From assembly GCA_030425925.1 (NCBI GenBank), contig JAUHZO010000013.1, forward strand, positions 1 through 64,000: DNA of 64,000 nt, written 5' to 3'. Below the pieces are notes generated by a model. That model ran no database searches. It had not been told where the DNA came from and saw only the letters and a program-made list of their open reading frames with translations. Position 1 is the first letter of the stretch. Every line of letters begins with the position of its first letter. The DNA is from Alphaproteobacteria bacterium. Its GTDB lineage: Bacteria > Pseudomonadota > Alphaproteobacteria > Rhodobacterales > Rhodobacteraceae. Of this stretch, positions 28,452-37,735 are shown one piece after another. A program made the position numbers and the translations under genes.

Positions 28452-29411
28452 ATGGCCAGCATCACCGAAGCCGGGCCCTCATCGCCCCTCCTCGCACAGG
28501 CCGAATCCTCCATCGACGCCTTCGAACGCGAATTCGCGCAGGCCCGCCGCCGGTCGCGCCGCGTCTGGCTGATCGGGACGGTGGTCTTTCTTGCCCTGTT
28601 CTTCCTGACAACCTGGTTCTCGGGCTTTTTCGACGTGCGCATGGTCACGCTCGAAGACGGCAGCCGCGCGCCGCGCTGGGTGATCCCGGCGGGGTTCAGC
28701 CTGCTGGACGATTTTGTCGTCAAGATGCTGCCTACGCTGGATTTCTCGTCCTGGCCCGGCTTCTGGGCCTCGATGGACGACTGGTTCTGGGGCCTGGAGA
28801 AATGGCTGGGCCTGCTGCTTGAATCGATCCTGATCGCCTACATGGCGACGATCTTCGGCATCTTCTTCGGCTTCTGCCTCAGCTTTCCGGCCTCGCGCAA
28901 TCTTGCGCCGAACAACTTCGTCTATCACGTCACCCGCCGGTTCCTTGAAATCTCGCGCACCGTGCCGGAACTGGTCTGGGCGCTGATCTTCATCTTCATG
29001 TTCGGCCCCGGCCCGATGGCGGGCGTTCTGGCGGTGGGGCTGCACGCGCAGGGCGCGCTGGGCAAGCTCTACTCGGAGGCCAACGAAAACATTTCCATGC
29101 GCCCGCTCGAAGGCGTCAAGGCTGCCGGTGGCAGCTGGTTCGACCAGGTGCGCTATGGCGCAGTGCCGCAGGTGATCCCGAACATCATCAGCTATTCGCT
29201 GCTGCGCTTCGAGATCAACGTGCGCGCCTCGTCGATCATCGGCTTTGTCGGCGCGGGCGGCATCGGCAAGGAATTCTACACCGCGCTCCAGCTGCAGGAA
29301 TACACCGACCTGTCGGCGATCTTCATCATCTTCCTGGTAACCATCGGGATCATCGACTGGGGATCGGAAAAGCTGCGCCACCGCATCATCGGCCTGGAGG
29401 GGCGGACATGA
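28452..29411 (+). CDS. phnE: PhnE1, phosphonate ABC transporter permease
   Basis: 319 residues from ATG 28452. A long cytoplasmic N-terminus, one helix, then the PhnE core: FGFCLSFPASRNLAPNN, RTVPELVWALIFIFMFGPGPMAGVLA, the EAA-type loop PLEGVKAAGGSWFDQVRYGAVPQVIP and FVGAGGIGKEFY. The large periplasmic insertion after the first helix (about 60-120) is usual for this paralogue. It overlaps phnE2 by 4 bp. Confidence 0.93.
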   Translation: MASITEAGPSSPLLAQAESSIDAFEREFAQARRRSRRVWLIGTVVFLALFFLTTWFSGFFDVRMVTLEDGSRAPRWVIPAGFSLLDDFVVKMLPTLDFSSWPGFWASMDDWFWGLEKWLGLLLESILIAYMATIFGIFFGFCLSFPASRNLAPNNFVYHVTRRFLEISRTVPELVWALIFIFMFGPGPMAGVLAVGLHAQGALGKLYSEANENISMRPLEGVKAAGGSWFDQVRYGAVPQVIPNIISYSLLRFEINVRASSIIGFVGAGGIGKEFYTALQLQEYTDLSAIFIIFLVTIGIIDWGSEKLRHRIIGLEGRT

Positions 29412-30379
29412 CCACGCAAATCACCGATGCCGACATCGCCGCCGCCAAGGAACGCGTGCCCTACGCCTTCCGTGCCCCGCGCGAGGTGATCCTGCGCCGC
29501 AGGATCGTCTACGGCTTCATGATCGCGCTTTTCATCTGGTGCATCTTCGATTTCGAATTCATCCGTGTCGTGCTGTTCGACTATGACCGCCGGACCGACA
29601 CCTGGTCGTTCGAGCCCTGGCAGACCTTCTACGAATACAACCGCCGCACCAAGGAATGGTCTTTCAACCCCTGGCTGCCGGTCGAGCGGCTGTATGCGGG
29701 GATCTACAAGGCGCAGGCCTTCTTCGAATGGCCGCGGATCGACTTTTCCTGGGAAGAATGGGGCATGATCGCCAAGGGCCTGGGCGAGACGCTGTCGATG
29801 GCCTTCCTGGGCACCGTTCTGGGGGCCGCGCTGGCCTTTCCGCTGGGCTGGATGGGGGCCAAGAACATCCTCCCGCTCAGCTTCATCCGTGTGCCCACGC
29901 GGCGCGGCTTCGACTTCATCCGCGCGTTCGAGACGCTGATCCTGGCCATGATCTTCATCCGCGCCTTTGGCCTCGGGCCGCTGGCGGGGATTCTGGCGAT
30001 CACGGTGTCCGAGATCGGAACCTTTGCGAAACTCTTTGCCGAGGCGATCGAGAACACCTCGGAAAAGCCGGTGGACGGGGTCAAGGCCTCGGGTGGCAGC
30101 GCGTTGCAGCGCATCCGCTACGCGGTGATGCCGCAGGTCAACCCGGTGATCCTGTCGATCATCCTCTACAATTTCGAATCCAACACCCGGTCGGGCACGA
30201 TCCTGGGCATCGTCGGCGCGGGCGGCATCGGCTTCATGCTGTCGGACCGGATCCGCGCCTATCGCTGGGACGAGGTGTGGACGATCATCATCCTGATCAT
30301 CGCCATGGTCTACATCATCGACTGGCTGTCGGGCCGTGTCCGTCAACGCATCATCGGCAGCTGGGACGGCGCCCGGTGA
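29408..30379 (+). CDS. phnE: PhnE2, phosphonate ABC transporter permease
   Basis: 323 residues, paralogous to PhnE1 with which it should form a heterodimeric channel. Core motifs are LGWMGAKNILP, RAFETLILAMIFIRAFGLGPLAGILA, the loop PVDGVKASGGSALQRIRYAVMPQVNP and IVGAGGIGFML. A charged periplasmic insertion (about 52-90) repeats the phrase TWSFEPWQTF / EWSFNPWLPV. Last gene of the operon, followed by a strong hairpin. Confidence 0.93.
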   Translation: MTTQITDADIAAAKERVPYAFRAPREVILRRRIVYGFMIALFIWCIFDFEFIRVVLFDYDRRTDTWSFEPWQTFYEYNRRTKEWSFNPWLPVERLYAGIYKAQAFFEWPRIDFSWEEWGMIAKGLGETLSMAFLGTVLGAALAFPLGWMGAKNILPLSFIRVPTRRGFDFIRAFETLILAMIFIRAFGLGPLAGILAITVSEIGTFAKLFAEAIENTSEKPVDGVKASGGSALQRIRYAVMPQVNPVILSIILYNFESNTRSGTILGIVGAGGIGFMLSDRIRAYRWDEVWTIIILIIAMVYIIDWLSGRVRQRIIGSWDGAR

Positions 30380-30392
30380 TATCCGCCCCGCC

Positions 30393-30420
30393 CGGGCCTC
30401 TTGCATCGGCAAGAGGCCCG
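30393..30420. terminator. Terminator hairpin between phnE2 and the convergent phosphotransferase gene
   Basis: Perfect 12-bp stem CGGGCCTCTTGC / GCAAGAGGCCCG with a 4-nt loop, 13 bp after the phnE2 stop and 15 bp before the end of the convergent gene; likely bidirectional. Confidence 0.75.
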
Positions 30421-30435
30421 AACAAAGGCCTTTTG

Positions 30436-31320
30436 TCAGCGCAGACCCAGGTGCCCCAGCGTGGCGCGGCAGGTGGCGCAAAGCGCCTCGTTGCGACCGC
30501 CGCGGTAATAGCTGAGCGCGATCACCGCGCCATAAAGCGCCCAACCCTTGGCGCGGGCCCAGTCCGCGTCGCTGGCCCCGCAGGCCACGCGAAAGGCGGT
30601 GCGGGCTTCGGGCGCCACCCATGTCCAGGCGCAGGCGTAATCCGCCGCCGGATCGCCCACCGCGGCCAGACCCCAGTCCAGCACCGCCACCAGGCGGCCT
30701 TGGCGCGCCAGCAGGTTGTCAGCCTTCAGATCGCCATGCAGCCAGACCGGCGCGCCTTGCCGCGGCCCGGCCTCCAGCGCCGCCTGCCAGAGGCGTTCGG
30801 CCGCCGCCAGGTCCATCTCGTCGGCGCAGGCGGCCATGGCGGGGCGGGTGCGCGCATCCATGGCCGACAGGTCGACCCCGCGCATGTGGTTTGCGTCGCC
30901 GGCAGGCGGGGCACCATGTGCCGGCTGCACCTGCAACGCCTGCAGGAAACCCGCCAGCGTCAGCGCGGCGGTCACCGGATCGCCCAGGTTATCGGGGGTG
31001 GCCAGGTCTCCGTCGATCCAGGGCACCACGGAATAGGGGTAGGGAAAATCCCCGGTGGCCAGGCCACGGGCATGCGGCAGCGGCACCTCCAGCGGCAGAC
31101 CCGAGAATTGCGGCAGCCAGGTCCATTCCTTGTCCAGAAGGGCCGCAGCCGAGGGACGCCGGGGCAGGCGAACCGCCAGCGTGTCGCCCAACCGGAACAG
31201 CCAGTTGTCGGTGCCGGTGGATGCCACCGGCCGGACGGGCAGCGCGGCCCAGTCGGGGAACGCTTCGCCGATCAGGCGGCGGACCAGCGCGGTATCGCAG
31301 GGGATCTCGTCGTCATGCAT
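30436..31320 (-). CDS. Aminoglycoside phosphotransferase-family kinase
   Basis: 294 residues from ATG 31320. APH/choline-kinase fold: N-lobe with [19 protein letters not shown], the catalytic [10 protein letters not shown] (Brenner motif, Asp as base) and the metal-binding [11 protein letters not shown]. Such enzymes phosphorylate hydroxyls of aminoglycosides, macrolides, homoserine or other small metabolites. It is divergent from the hexapeptide acetyltransferase, at the edge of the phosphonate region, which might hint at a metabolic kinase, but the true substrate cannot be inferred. Confidence 0.85.
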   Translation of the reverse strand: MHDDEIPCDTALVRRLIGEAFPDWAALPVRPVASTGTDNWLFRLGDTLAVRLPRRPSAAALLDKEWTWLPQFSGLPLEVPLPHARGLATGDFPYPYSVVPWIDGDLATPDNLGDPVTAALTLAGFLQALQVQPAHGAPPAGDANHMRGVDLSAMDARTRPAMAACADEMDLAAAERLWQAALEAGPRQGAPVWLHGDLKADNLLARQGRLVAVLDWGLAAVGDPAADYACAWTWVAPEARTAFRVACGASDADWARAKGWALYGAVIALSYYRGGRNEALCATCRATLGHLGLR

Positions 31321-31369
31321 GAACGCGGGCTTACAGGGTTCAAATGACAGGAACGCAAAGGACATCGGA

Positions 31370-31978
31370 ATGAAGCAGCTGACCGAAGCGCCCAATGTGC
31401 ACGAAACCGCCACGGTGATCGCGTGCGAGCTGGGACGCTGGACCGAAATCCATGCCAACGTCACCATGCGCGAGGTGGCGTTCGGGGATTATTCCTACAT
31501 CGTGCGCGATGGCGGCGTGGTCTGGTCGACCATCGGCAAGTTTGCCTCGATCGCGCAGGGGGCCCGGATCAACCCGGGCAACCACGCCACCTGGCGCGCG
31601 GCGCAGCATCATTTCACCTATCGCGCGCGCATGTTCGACCTTGGGGAAGATGACGCGGCGTTCTTTCAATGGCGGCGCGATCACTGGGTGACCATTGGTC
31701 ATGACGTCTGGATCGGCCACGGCGTGACGATCCTGCCGGGCGTTCGCATCGGAGACGGCGCGGTGGTCGGGGCCGGTGCGGTGGTCACCCGCGATGTTGC
31801 GCCCTACACGATTGTCGGCGGCGTGCCTGCGCGCGAGCTGAAACGGCGCTTCAGCCCCGCCCAGGGCGAGGCGTTGCAGCAGATCGCCTGGTGGGACTGG
31901 AGCCACGAAACCCTGCGCGACCGCCTGCACGACATCCGCGGATTGGACATCGACGCCTTCATCGAGAAATACCGCTGA
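31370..31978 (+). CDS. Hexapeptide-repeat acetyltransferase, phosphonate-associated type
   Basis: 202 residues from ATG 31370. Left-handed beta-helix of [LIV]GxxxX hexapeptides, most clearly [30 protein letters not shown], and the xenobiotic acetyltransferase-like ending [16 protein letters not shown]. The segments [32 protein letters not shown] and [17 protein letters not shown] match the DapH/DapD/GlmU-related family named for its regular occurrence in phn gene clusters. Probable CoA-dependent acyl transfer; the biochemical role is undetermined. Confidence 0.85.
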   Translation: MKQLTEAPNVHETATVIACELGRWTEIHANVTMREVAFGDYSYIVRDGGVVWSTIGKFASIAQGARINPGNHATWRAAQHHFTYRARMFDLGEDDAAFFQWRRDHWVTIGHDVWIGHGVTILPGVRIGDGAVVGAGAVVTRDVAPYTIVGGVPARELKRRFSPAQGEALQQIAWWDWSHETLRDRLHDIRGLDIDAFIEKYR

Positions 31979-31990
31979 TCCCGGGCGTGC

Positions 31991-32052
31991 GGAAAAAGTC
32001 TTCGTCGAAGACTTTTTCCCACCGCAGAGTTTTCGACGAAAACTCTGCGGTG
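31991..32052. repeat. Twin back-to-back hairpins after the acetyltransferase gene
   Basis: Two perfect stems with 3-nt loops abut: a 13-bp stem, left arm GGAAAAAGTCTTC (31991-32019), and a 15-bp stem, left arm CACCGCAGAGTTTTC (32020-32052). Same design as 8375-8423 (an AGTCTT-type stem followed by a TTTTC-type stem). They lie 12 bp after the stop and probably end this transcript. Confidence 0.75.
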
Positions 32053-32107
32053 CCCCGGTCGATCCGTGCCCGCTCTTGAACCTGCGTCGCGCCCTGCTAG
32101 CTGGGCG

Positions 32108-32776
32108 ATGGTGAAACGGGCCCTGATCATAGGACATAGCGGCGGAATCGGCGCGGCGGTGGCGTCGCAGCTGACCGGGCGCGGTGTGGCGGTCACGGGC
32201 CTGTCGCGCTCCACTGACGGGTTCGACGTGGCGGACGAGGCCGCGGTCGCGGCCGGGCTGGCGGCGCAGCAAGGACCGTTCGACCTGATCTTCGTCGCCA
32301 CCGGCGCGCTGGACATCGGCGGTGCCGGGCCGGAAAAGACGTTGAAGGCGCTGGATCCGCAGGTCCTGTGTGACCAGTTCCGCCTGAATGCCATGGGCCC
32401 GGCGCTGGTGCTGAAACATGCCGTGCCGCTGCTGCCGCGCCGCGAACGGGCCGTGTTTGCCGTGCTGTCGGCGCGGGTGGGCAGCATCGGCGACAACCGG
32501 CTGGGCGGCTGGTACAGCTACCGCACCGCCAAGGCGGCGCTGAACCAGCTGATTCACGGGGCCGCCATCGAACTGGCGCGCACCCATCGCCACCTGGCCT
32601 GCGTCTGCCTGCATCCCGGCACGGTGGCCACGTCCTTTACCCGCGCCTATCAGGACCGGCATGCCACCGTGCCGCCCGAAACCGCAGCGGCGCGGCTTCT
32701 GGCGGTCATCGACGGGTTGAGCGCGGCGGACACGGGCCGTTTCTTCGACCATGCCGGGCAGGAGATTCCCTGGTGA
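32108..32776 (+). CDS. Short-chain dehydrogenase/reductase
   Basis: 222 residues from ATG 32108. Rossmann nucleotide motif IIGHSGGIGAAVA (variant of TGxxxGIG), NAMGPALVLKHAVPLL, the catalytic Ser region (VLSARVGS) and YSYRTAKAAL with the YxxxK pair. Resembles C-factor-like/CsgA SDRs. Its stop overlaps the photolyase GTG start, and such an SDR-cryB pairing recurs in Rhodobacterales. Substrate unknown. Confidence 0.88.
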   Translation: MVKRALIIGHSGGIGAAVASQLTGRGVAVTGLSRSTDGFDVADEAAVAAGLAAQQGPFDLIFVATGALDIGGAGPEKTLKALDPQVLCDQFRLNAMGPALVLKHAVPLLPRRERAVFAVLSARVGSIGDNRLGGWYSYRTAKAALNQLIHGAAIELARTHRHLACVCLHPGTVATSFTRAYQDRHATVPPETAAARLLAVIDGLSAADTGRFFDHAGQEIPW

Positions 32777-34296
32777 GCCGCCTTGTCCTGGTCCTGGGAG
32801 ACCAGCTGAGCGACGGGCTGTCGGCGCTGCGCGAGGCGGACCGGGCCAGCGACGTCGTGGTGATGGCCGAAGTGATGGCCGAGGCGACCTATGTCGCGCA
32901 TCATCCCAAGAAGATCGCCCTGATCCTCGCCGCCATGCGCAAGTTCGCCCGGCACCTGGAAGCCGAAGGCTGGCAGGTCTGCTATACGCGGCTTGACGAT
33001 CCGGCCAATGCCGGGTCGATCCCGGGCGAGCTTTTGCGCCGGGCCGAAGAGACGCGGGCCACGGCGGTGATCGCCACCGAACCCGGCGAATGGCGGCTGA
33101 TCCGCGCGCTGGAGGAGCTTCCGCTGACGCTGCACCTGCTGGAAGACGACCGCTTTCTTGCGTCGCATGGCGATTTCGAAAGCTGGGCCCGCGGGCGCAA
33201 GGCGTTGCGGATGGAGTATTTCTATCGCGAGATGCGCCGCCGGACCGGGCTGCTGATGGCGGGTGACGCGCCGCTGGGCGGGCAGTGGAATTTCGACCAC
33301 GACAACCGCAAGCCCGCGCCCGACGCCGTCACGACCCGGCCCCTGCACTTTGCGCCGGACGCGGTGGTGAACGAGGTGCTGGATCTGGTCGAGACGCGGT
33401 TCGGTGCCAGTTTCGGCCGGCTGCGCCCCTTTGCCCTGGCCACCGACCGTGCACAGGCGCGTCAGGCGCTGGCGCATTTCCTGCGCCACGCGCTGCCGCA
33501 TTTCGGCGACTACCAGGATGCCATGCTGGATGGCCACCGGACGCTCTATCACGCGGTGATCTCGCCCTATCTCAACATCGGACTGCTGGACCCGCTCGAG
33601 GTGTGCCGCGCCGCCGAAGCCGAGCATGCCAGCGGTGCCGCTCCGATCAACGCCGTCGAAGGCTTTATCCGGCAGATCCTGGGCTGGCGCGAATATGTCC
33701 GCGGCATCTATTTCCTGGAAGGCGAAGGGTACACCGCGCGCAACCACCTGAACCACCAGCGCCCGCTGCCCGATCTCTACTGGGGGGCCGGGACCGACAT
33801 GCGCTGCGTGTCAAAAGCTGTGCAGCAGACCGAGGAAGACGCCTATGCTCACCACATCCAGCGGCTGATGGTGACGGGCAATTTCGCGTTGCTGGCCGGA
33901 GTCGACCCGGCCGAGGTGCATGACTGGTACCTGCGGGTTTATCTGGATGCGTTCGAATGGGTGGAAGCCCCCAACGTGATCGGCATGAGCCAGTTTGCCG
34001 ATGGCGGCATCATCGCGTCAAAACCCTATGTGTCCTCGGGCAACTACATCGACCGGATGTCGGACCATTGCCGGCACTGCGCCTACAGGGTGAAGGACAA
34101 GACCGGGCCAAAGGCCTGCCCGTTCAACCTGCTCTACTGGGATTTCCTGATCCGGCACCGCGCAAGGTTCGAAGGCAATCCGCGCATGGCGCAGATGTAC
34201 CGGACCTGGGACCGTATGGACGATTCGCGCCGTGCGACCGTTCTGCAGGACGCGGCGGCGTTTCTGGGCCGCATGGACCGCGGCGCACGTGTCTGA
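32773..34296 (+). CDS. FeS-type bacterial cryptochrome/(6-4) photolyase
   Basis: 507 residues from GTG 32773. It belongs to the FeS-BCP clade (Agrobacterium PhrB, Rhodobacter CryB), not classical CPD photolyases: it begins LVLVLGDQLS, and the four [4Fe-4S] cysteines are present as Cys345 (DMRCVSK), Cys433 and Cys436 (DHCRHC) and Cys449 (KACPFN). The FAD-binding C-terminal domain includes EGFIRQILGWREYVRG and WVEAPNVIGMSQFADGG. The clade repairs (6-4) photoproducts with light and uses a lumazine antenna; CryB also influences photosynthesis gene expression in Rhodobacter. Confidence 0.92.
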   Translation: MSRLVLVLGDQLSDGLSALREADRASDVVVMAEVMAEATYVAHHPKKIALILAAMRKFARHLEAEGWQVCYTRLDDPANAGSIPGELLRRAEETRATAVIATEPGEWRLIRALEELPLTLHLLEDDRFLASHGDFESWARGRKALRMEYFYREMRRRTGLLMAGDAPLGGQWNFDHDNRKPAPDAVTTRPLHFAPDAVVNEVLDLVETRFGASFGRLRPFALATDRAQARQALAHFLRHALPHFGDYQDAMLDGHRTLYHAVISPYLNIGLLDPLEVCRAAEAEHASGAAPINAVEGFIRQILGWREYVRGIYFLEGEGYTARNHLNHQRPLPDLYWGAGTDMRCVSKAVQQTEEDAYAHHIQRLMVTGNFALLAGVDPAEVHDWYLRVYLDAFEWVEAPNVIGMSQFADGGIIASKPYVSSGNYIDRMSDHCRHCAYRVKDKTGPKACPFNLLYWDFLIRHRARFEGNPRMAQMYRTWDRMDDSRRATVLQDAAAFLGRMDRGARV

Positions 34297-34320
34297 CCCT
34301 CCGGACCGCGCGGGCAGGGG

Positions 34321-35784
34321 TCAGGGATCGGTGCTGGTCGGCTCGGCGGCGGTGGCCACGTCGCTGTCGGCATCCGCTGTTTCGGCCGGGGCCTCCTGGC
34401 GCAGTGCGCCGTTCACCCAGTCGCCGCTGGCCTGCTCGCCCGAGGCATAGCGCATGGTGCCCTGGCCCTGCCGCTTGCCGTTCTTGAAGCTGCCTTCGTA
34501 GACATCGCCATTGGCATATACGGCGACGCCCTGGCCGCTGATCTCGCCGCGCACCCAGTCGCCCTTGTAGCTGAAGCCCGAGGCCATGGTGATCTCGCCC
34601 GTGCCATGGCGCTGACCGTCGGCGAATTCACCCACATAGACCGTGCCGTCGGGATAGGTCGCCGTGCCGTCGCCGTGGCGCTGCCCGTCGCGCCATTCGC
34701 CCTCGTAGCGGTAGCCGTCGGGATAGGTCATCACGCCCAGGCCGTGATTGCGCGCGTTCTCGAAGCTGCCTTCATAGACCAGCCCGTTGGCATAGGTGGC
34801 GCGGCCAGTGCCCTCGATCACACCATCCACCCAGTCGCCTTCATAGGTCGAGCCGTCAGGATAGGTGATCATGCCCTGGCCATTTGCCAGATCGCCGCGG
34901 AAGGTGCCGCGATAGATCGACCCGTCCGGATAGGTCACCTGGCCTTCGCCCTCGATCTGACCGGCCACCCAGTTGCCGTCATAACGGTAGCCGTCGGTGC
35001 CGATGAAACTGCCATCGCCCTGGCGCTGATCGTTTTCGAACTGGCCCTCGTAGATGTCGCCATTGGCATAGGTGACCTTGCCGCGCCCCTCGCGCCGACC
35101 GTTCACCAGATCGCCCTCGTACACATCGCCATTGGGCTGCGTCAGCTTGCCCTGCCCGCTGATCTGGCCGTCCTTCCACATGCCTTCATAGATCAGCCCG
35201 TCGGGCATGGTCAGCATGCCGGTGCCTTCGCGGTTGCCTTCCGCCACCCGGCCTTCATAGACCGACCCGTCGGGATAGGTGATCTTGGCCTCGCCCTGCT
35301 TGACCCCGTTCACCCAGTCGCCTTCATAGACATAGCCCCCGGGCGAGGTCATCACCCCCCGGCCGTGGTGCAGCGCATTGCGGAACGAGCCTTCGTAACG
35401 CACCCCGTTGCCATAGATCGCCACGCCCTGCCCGGTGATCTTGCCATCCAGCCACGAGCCTTCGTAGGTGCCGCCATCGGCAAAGACGATCTTGCCGATC
35501 CCCTCGGGCTTGCCCTTGGCAAACTGGCCTTCATAGACCGATCCGTTGGGAAAGCGCGCGACGCCCTTGCCCTTGATCTCGCCCTCGCTCCACTCGCCGG
35601 TGTATTCGTACCCGTTGGGCAGGCGGTAGGTGCCGGTGCCGTGCTGCACGCCGTCCTGGAAGGTGCCTTCATACACCCCGCCATCGTCATACTGCTTGGT
35701 GACGACTTCGCCGTCCTGCGCCGCGGCTGCCGTCCCCAGCACGGCGACACCGGCGATCACAGCCGCCATGACCGAGAGTTTCAT
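34321..35784 (-). CDS. Exported MORN-repeat protein
   Basis: 487 residues from ATG 35784. Signal peptide MKLSVMAAVIAGVAVLGTAAAAQ, then about 18 full MORN repeats of 23 residues (consensus YEGxFxxGxxxGxGxxxYPxGxx) and a partial 19th (ASGDWVNG), ending in an acidic Ala/Thr/Glu-rich tail. The repeats alternate Phe and Trp after YxG, with one slip around repeats 9-10, pointing to growth by 46-residue duplication. MORN arrays mediate lipid or protein contacts at membranes; in bacteria the role is mostly unknown. It stands alone, divergent from nadE. Confidence 0.88.
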   Translation of the reverse strand: MKLSVMAAVIAGVAVLGTAAAAQDGEVVTKQYDDGGVYEGTFQDGVQHGTGTYRLPNGYEYTGEWSEGEIKGKGVARFPNGSVYEGQFAKGKPEGIGKIVFADGGTYEGSWLDGKITGQGVAIYGNGVRYEGSFRNALHHGRGVMTSPGGYVYEGDWVNGVKQGEAKITYPDGSVYEGRVAEGNREGTGMLTMPDGLIYEGMWKDGQISGQGKLTQPNGDVYEGDLVNGRREGRGKVTYANGDIYEGQFENDQRQGDGSFIGTDGYRYDGNWVAGQIEGEGQVTYPDGSIYRGTFRGDLANGQGMITYPDGSTYEGDWVDGVIEGTGRATYANGLVYEGSFENARNHGLGVMTYPDGYRYEGEWRDGQRHGDGTATYPDGTVYVGEFADGQRHGTGEITMASGFSYKGDWVRGEISGQGVAVYANGDVYEGSFKNGKRQGQGTMRYASGEQASGDWVNGALRQEAPAETADADSDVATAAEPTSTDP

Positions 35785-35959
35785 GCGCACACCACCCCTG
35801 TCTGTTTGCGCGAAAACTAGCCAAGGCCGGGCCATGGGGCAATCTCTTTTCCCGCCCCGGGGCGACGCAGATCCGGTCGGTTGCGGGGGTGCGGGCGGGT
35901 TTCCCTTGGCCCGTCATCTGCTATGTGGACAGAAACGAACCGCAGGAAGGCCCGCGTGG

Positions 35960-37615
35960 ATGAGTGACCGTTTCCGCCTGACACTGGCGCAGCTGAACCC
36001 GACCGTCGGCGATCTGGACGGCAACGCCGCCAAGGCGCGCGCCGCCTGGGAAGAGGGCAAGGCCGCCGGGGCCGACCTCGTCGCACTGACCGAGATGTTC
36101 ATCACCGGCTACAACGCGCAGGACCTGGTGATGAAGCCGGCCTTTCACCGCGCCGCGATGGAGGCGGTCGCCGCATTGGCCGCCGATTGCGCCGACGGTC
36201 CGGCACTGGCCATCGGCAGCCCCTGGGCCGAGGACGGCAAGCTCTTCAACGCCTACCTGATCTGTCGCGGCGGCAAGATCGCATCGAAGGTACTGAAACA
36301 TCACCTGCCCAACGAAACGGTGTTCGACGAGGTCCGCATCTTCGACGCCGGCCCGCTGGGCGGCCCCTATTCGGTGGGCAACACCCGGATCGGCAGCCCG
36401 ATCTGCGAGGACGCCTGGCACGAGGATGTGGCCGAAACGCTGGCCGAAACCGGGGCAGAGTTCCTGCTGGTGCCCAATGGCTCGCCCTATTACCGCGGCA
36501 AGTTCGAAACGCGGCTCAACCACATGGTGGCCCGTGTCGTCGAAACGGACCTGCCGCTGATCTACCTCAACATGGTGGGCGGGCAGGACGACCAGGTCTT
36601 TGACGGCGGCTCCTTCGTGCTCAACCTGCACGGGCAGATCGCCGTGCAACTGCCGGTCTTCGACGAGGTCGTGACCCATGTGGACCTTGTGCGCGGCCCG
36701 GAAGGCTGGGTGGCGGAGCCCGGGCTTTTTGCGCGCCATCCCGATGACTGGGAACAGGATTACCACGTCATGGTGCTGGCCCTGCGGGATTACATGGCCA
36801 AGACCGGCTTCACGAAGGTGCTGCTGGGCCTGTCCGGCGGCATCGACTCCGCCCTGGTGGCGACGATCGCGGTGGACGCGCTGGGCCCCGGGAACGTGCG
36901 CTGCGTGATGCTGCCCTCGGAATACACCTCGCCCCATTCGCTGGAGGATGCCGAGGCCTGCGCCAGGGCGCTGGGCTGTCATTACGATTACGTCCCCATT
37001 GCCGAGGCGCGCGCGGCGATCACGGCGACCTTGTCGCCGCTTTTCGCCGGGCGCGACGAGGACCTCACCGAGGAAAACATCCAGTCCCGCCTGCGCGGGT
37101 TGCTGCTGATGGCGCTGTCGAACAAGTTCGGCGAGATGCTGCTGACCACCGGCAACAAGTCCGAGGTCGCCGTGGGCTATGCCACGATCTACGGCGACAT
37201 GGCGGGCGGCTACAACCCGATCAAGGACCTCTACAAGACGCGGGTGTTCGAAACCTGCCGCTGGCGCAACACCAGTCACCGCAGCTGGATGAAGGGGCCC
37301 TCAGGCACCGTCATCCCCGACCGGATCATCTCGAAACCGCCCTCGGCCGAACTGCGCGCCGACCAGAAGGACAGCGACTCGCTGCCCGACTACCCGGTGC
37401 TCGACGCGATCCTGACCATCCTCGTCGACCAGGACGGCAGCATCGCCGATTGCGTGGCCGCAGGCTTCGCCCGCAAAGACGCCCTGCGCGTCCAGCACCT
37501 GCTCTACATCTCGGAATACAAGCGCTTCCAGTCCGCCCCCGGCGCCCGCCTCACCAAACGCGCCTTCTGGCTCGACCGCCGCTATCCCATCGTGAACAGG
37601 TGGCGGGACGGGTGA
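35960..37615 (+). CDS. nadE: Glutamine-dependent NAD+ synthetase
   Basis: 551 residues from ATG 35960 (MSDRFRLTLAQLNPTVGDLDGN). The N-terminal nitrilase-type glutaminase has the Glu (ALTEMFITGY), Lys (KHHLPNETVFDE) and Cys (SPICEDAWHED) triad. The C-terminal synthetase has the PP-loop LLGLSGGIDSALVA, then TTGNKSEVAVGY. It makes NAD+ from nicotinate adenine dinucleotide with ATP and glutamine. Divergent from the MORN gene; the RES toxin-antitoxin pair begins 120 bp downstream. Confidence 0.96.
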   Translation: MSDRFRLTLAQLNPTVGDLDGNAAKARAAWEEGKAAGADLVALTEMFITGYNAQDLVMKPAFHRAAMEAVAALAADCADGPALAIGSPWAEDGKLFNAYLICRGGKIASKVLKHHLPNETVFDEVRIFDAGPLGGPYSVGNTRIGSPICEDAWHEDVAETLAETGAEFLLVPNGSPYYRGKFETRLNHMVARVVETDLPLIYLNMVGGQDDQVFDGGSFVLNLHGQIAVQLPVFDEVVTHVDLVRGPEGWVAEPGLFARHPDDWEQDYHVMVLALRDYMAKTGFTKVLLGLSGGIDSALVATIAVDALGPGNVRCVMLPSEYTSPHSLEDAEACARALGCHYDYVPIAEARAAITATLSPLFAGRDEDLTEENIQSRLRGLLLMALSNKFGEMLLTTGNKSEVAVGYATIYGDMAGGYNPIKDLYKTRVFETCRWRNTSHRSWMKGPSGTVIPDRIISKPPSAELRADQKDSDSLPDYPVLDAILTILVDQDGSIADCVAAGFARKDALRVQHLLYISEYKRFQSAPGARLTKRAFWLDRRYPIVNRWRDG

Positions 37616-37633
37616 CACTCGCAAAAAAATGAC

Positions 37634-37663
37634 TTGACAGCCGATTCGTTGGTCTGCGACTCT
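37634..37663 (+). promoter_or_regulatory. Candidate promoter of the toxin-antitoxin pair
   Basis: Perfect -35 TTGACA at 37634-37639 and a weak -10 GACTCT at 37658-37663 (spacing 18), in a locally less GC-rich gap 73 bp before the antitoxin start. The -10 is poor, so this is tentative. Confidence 0.35.
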
Positions 37664-37735
37664 GGGTGTGACGATGCGTGCACAACCTCCTTGCCACAGA
37701 GATCACCGACTTGGCGGTGACGGAGAGCGACAGTC

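Noticed and set aside
31344-31350. ATGACAG between the phosphotransferase and acetyltransferase genes
   Set aside because: A single half-site with no 11-bp partner.
34606-35820. 404-residue plus-strand open frame opposite the MORN gene
   Set aside because: It is an antisense shadow; its apparent repeats mirror the MORN repeats.
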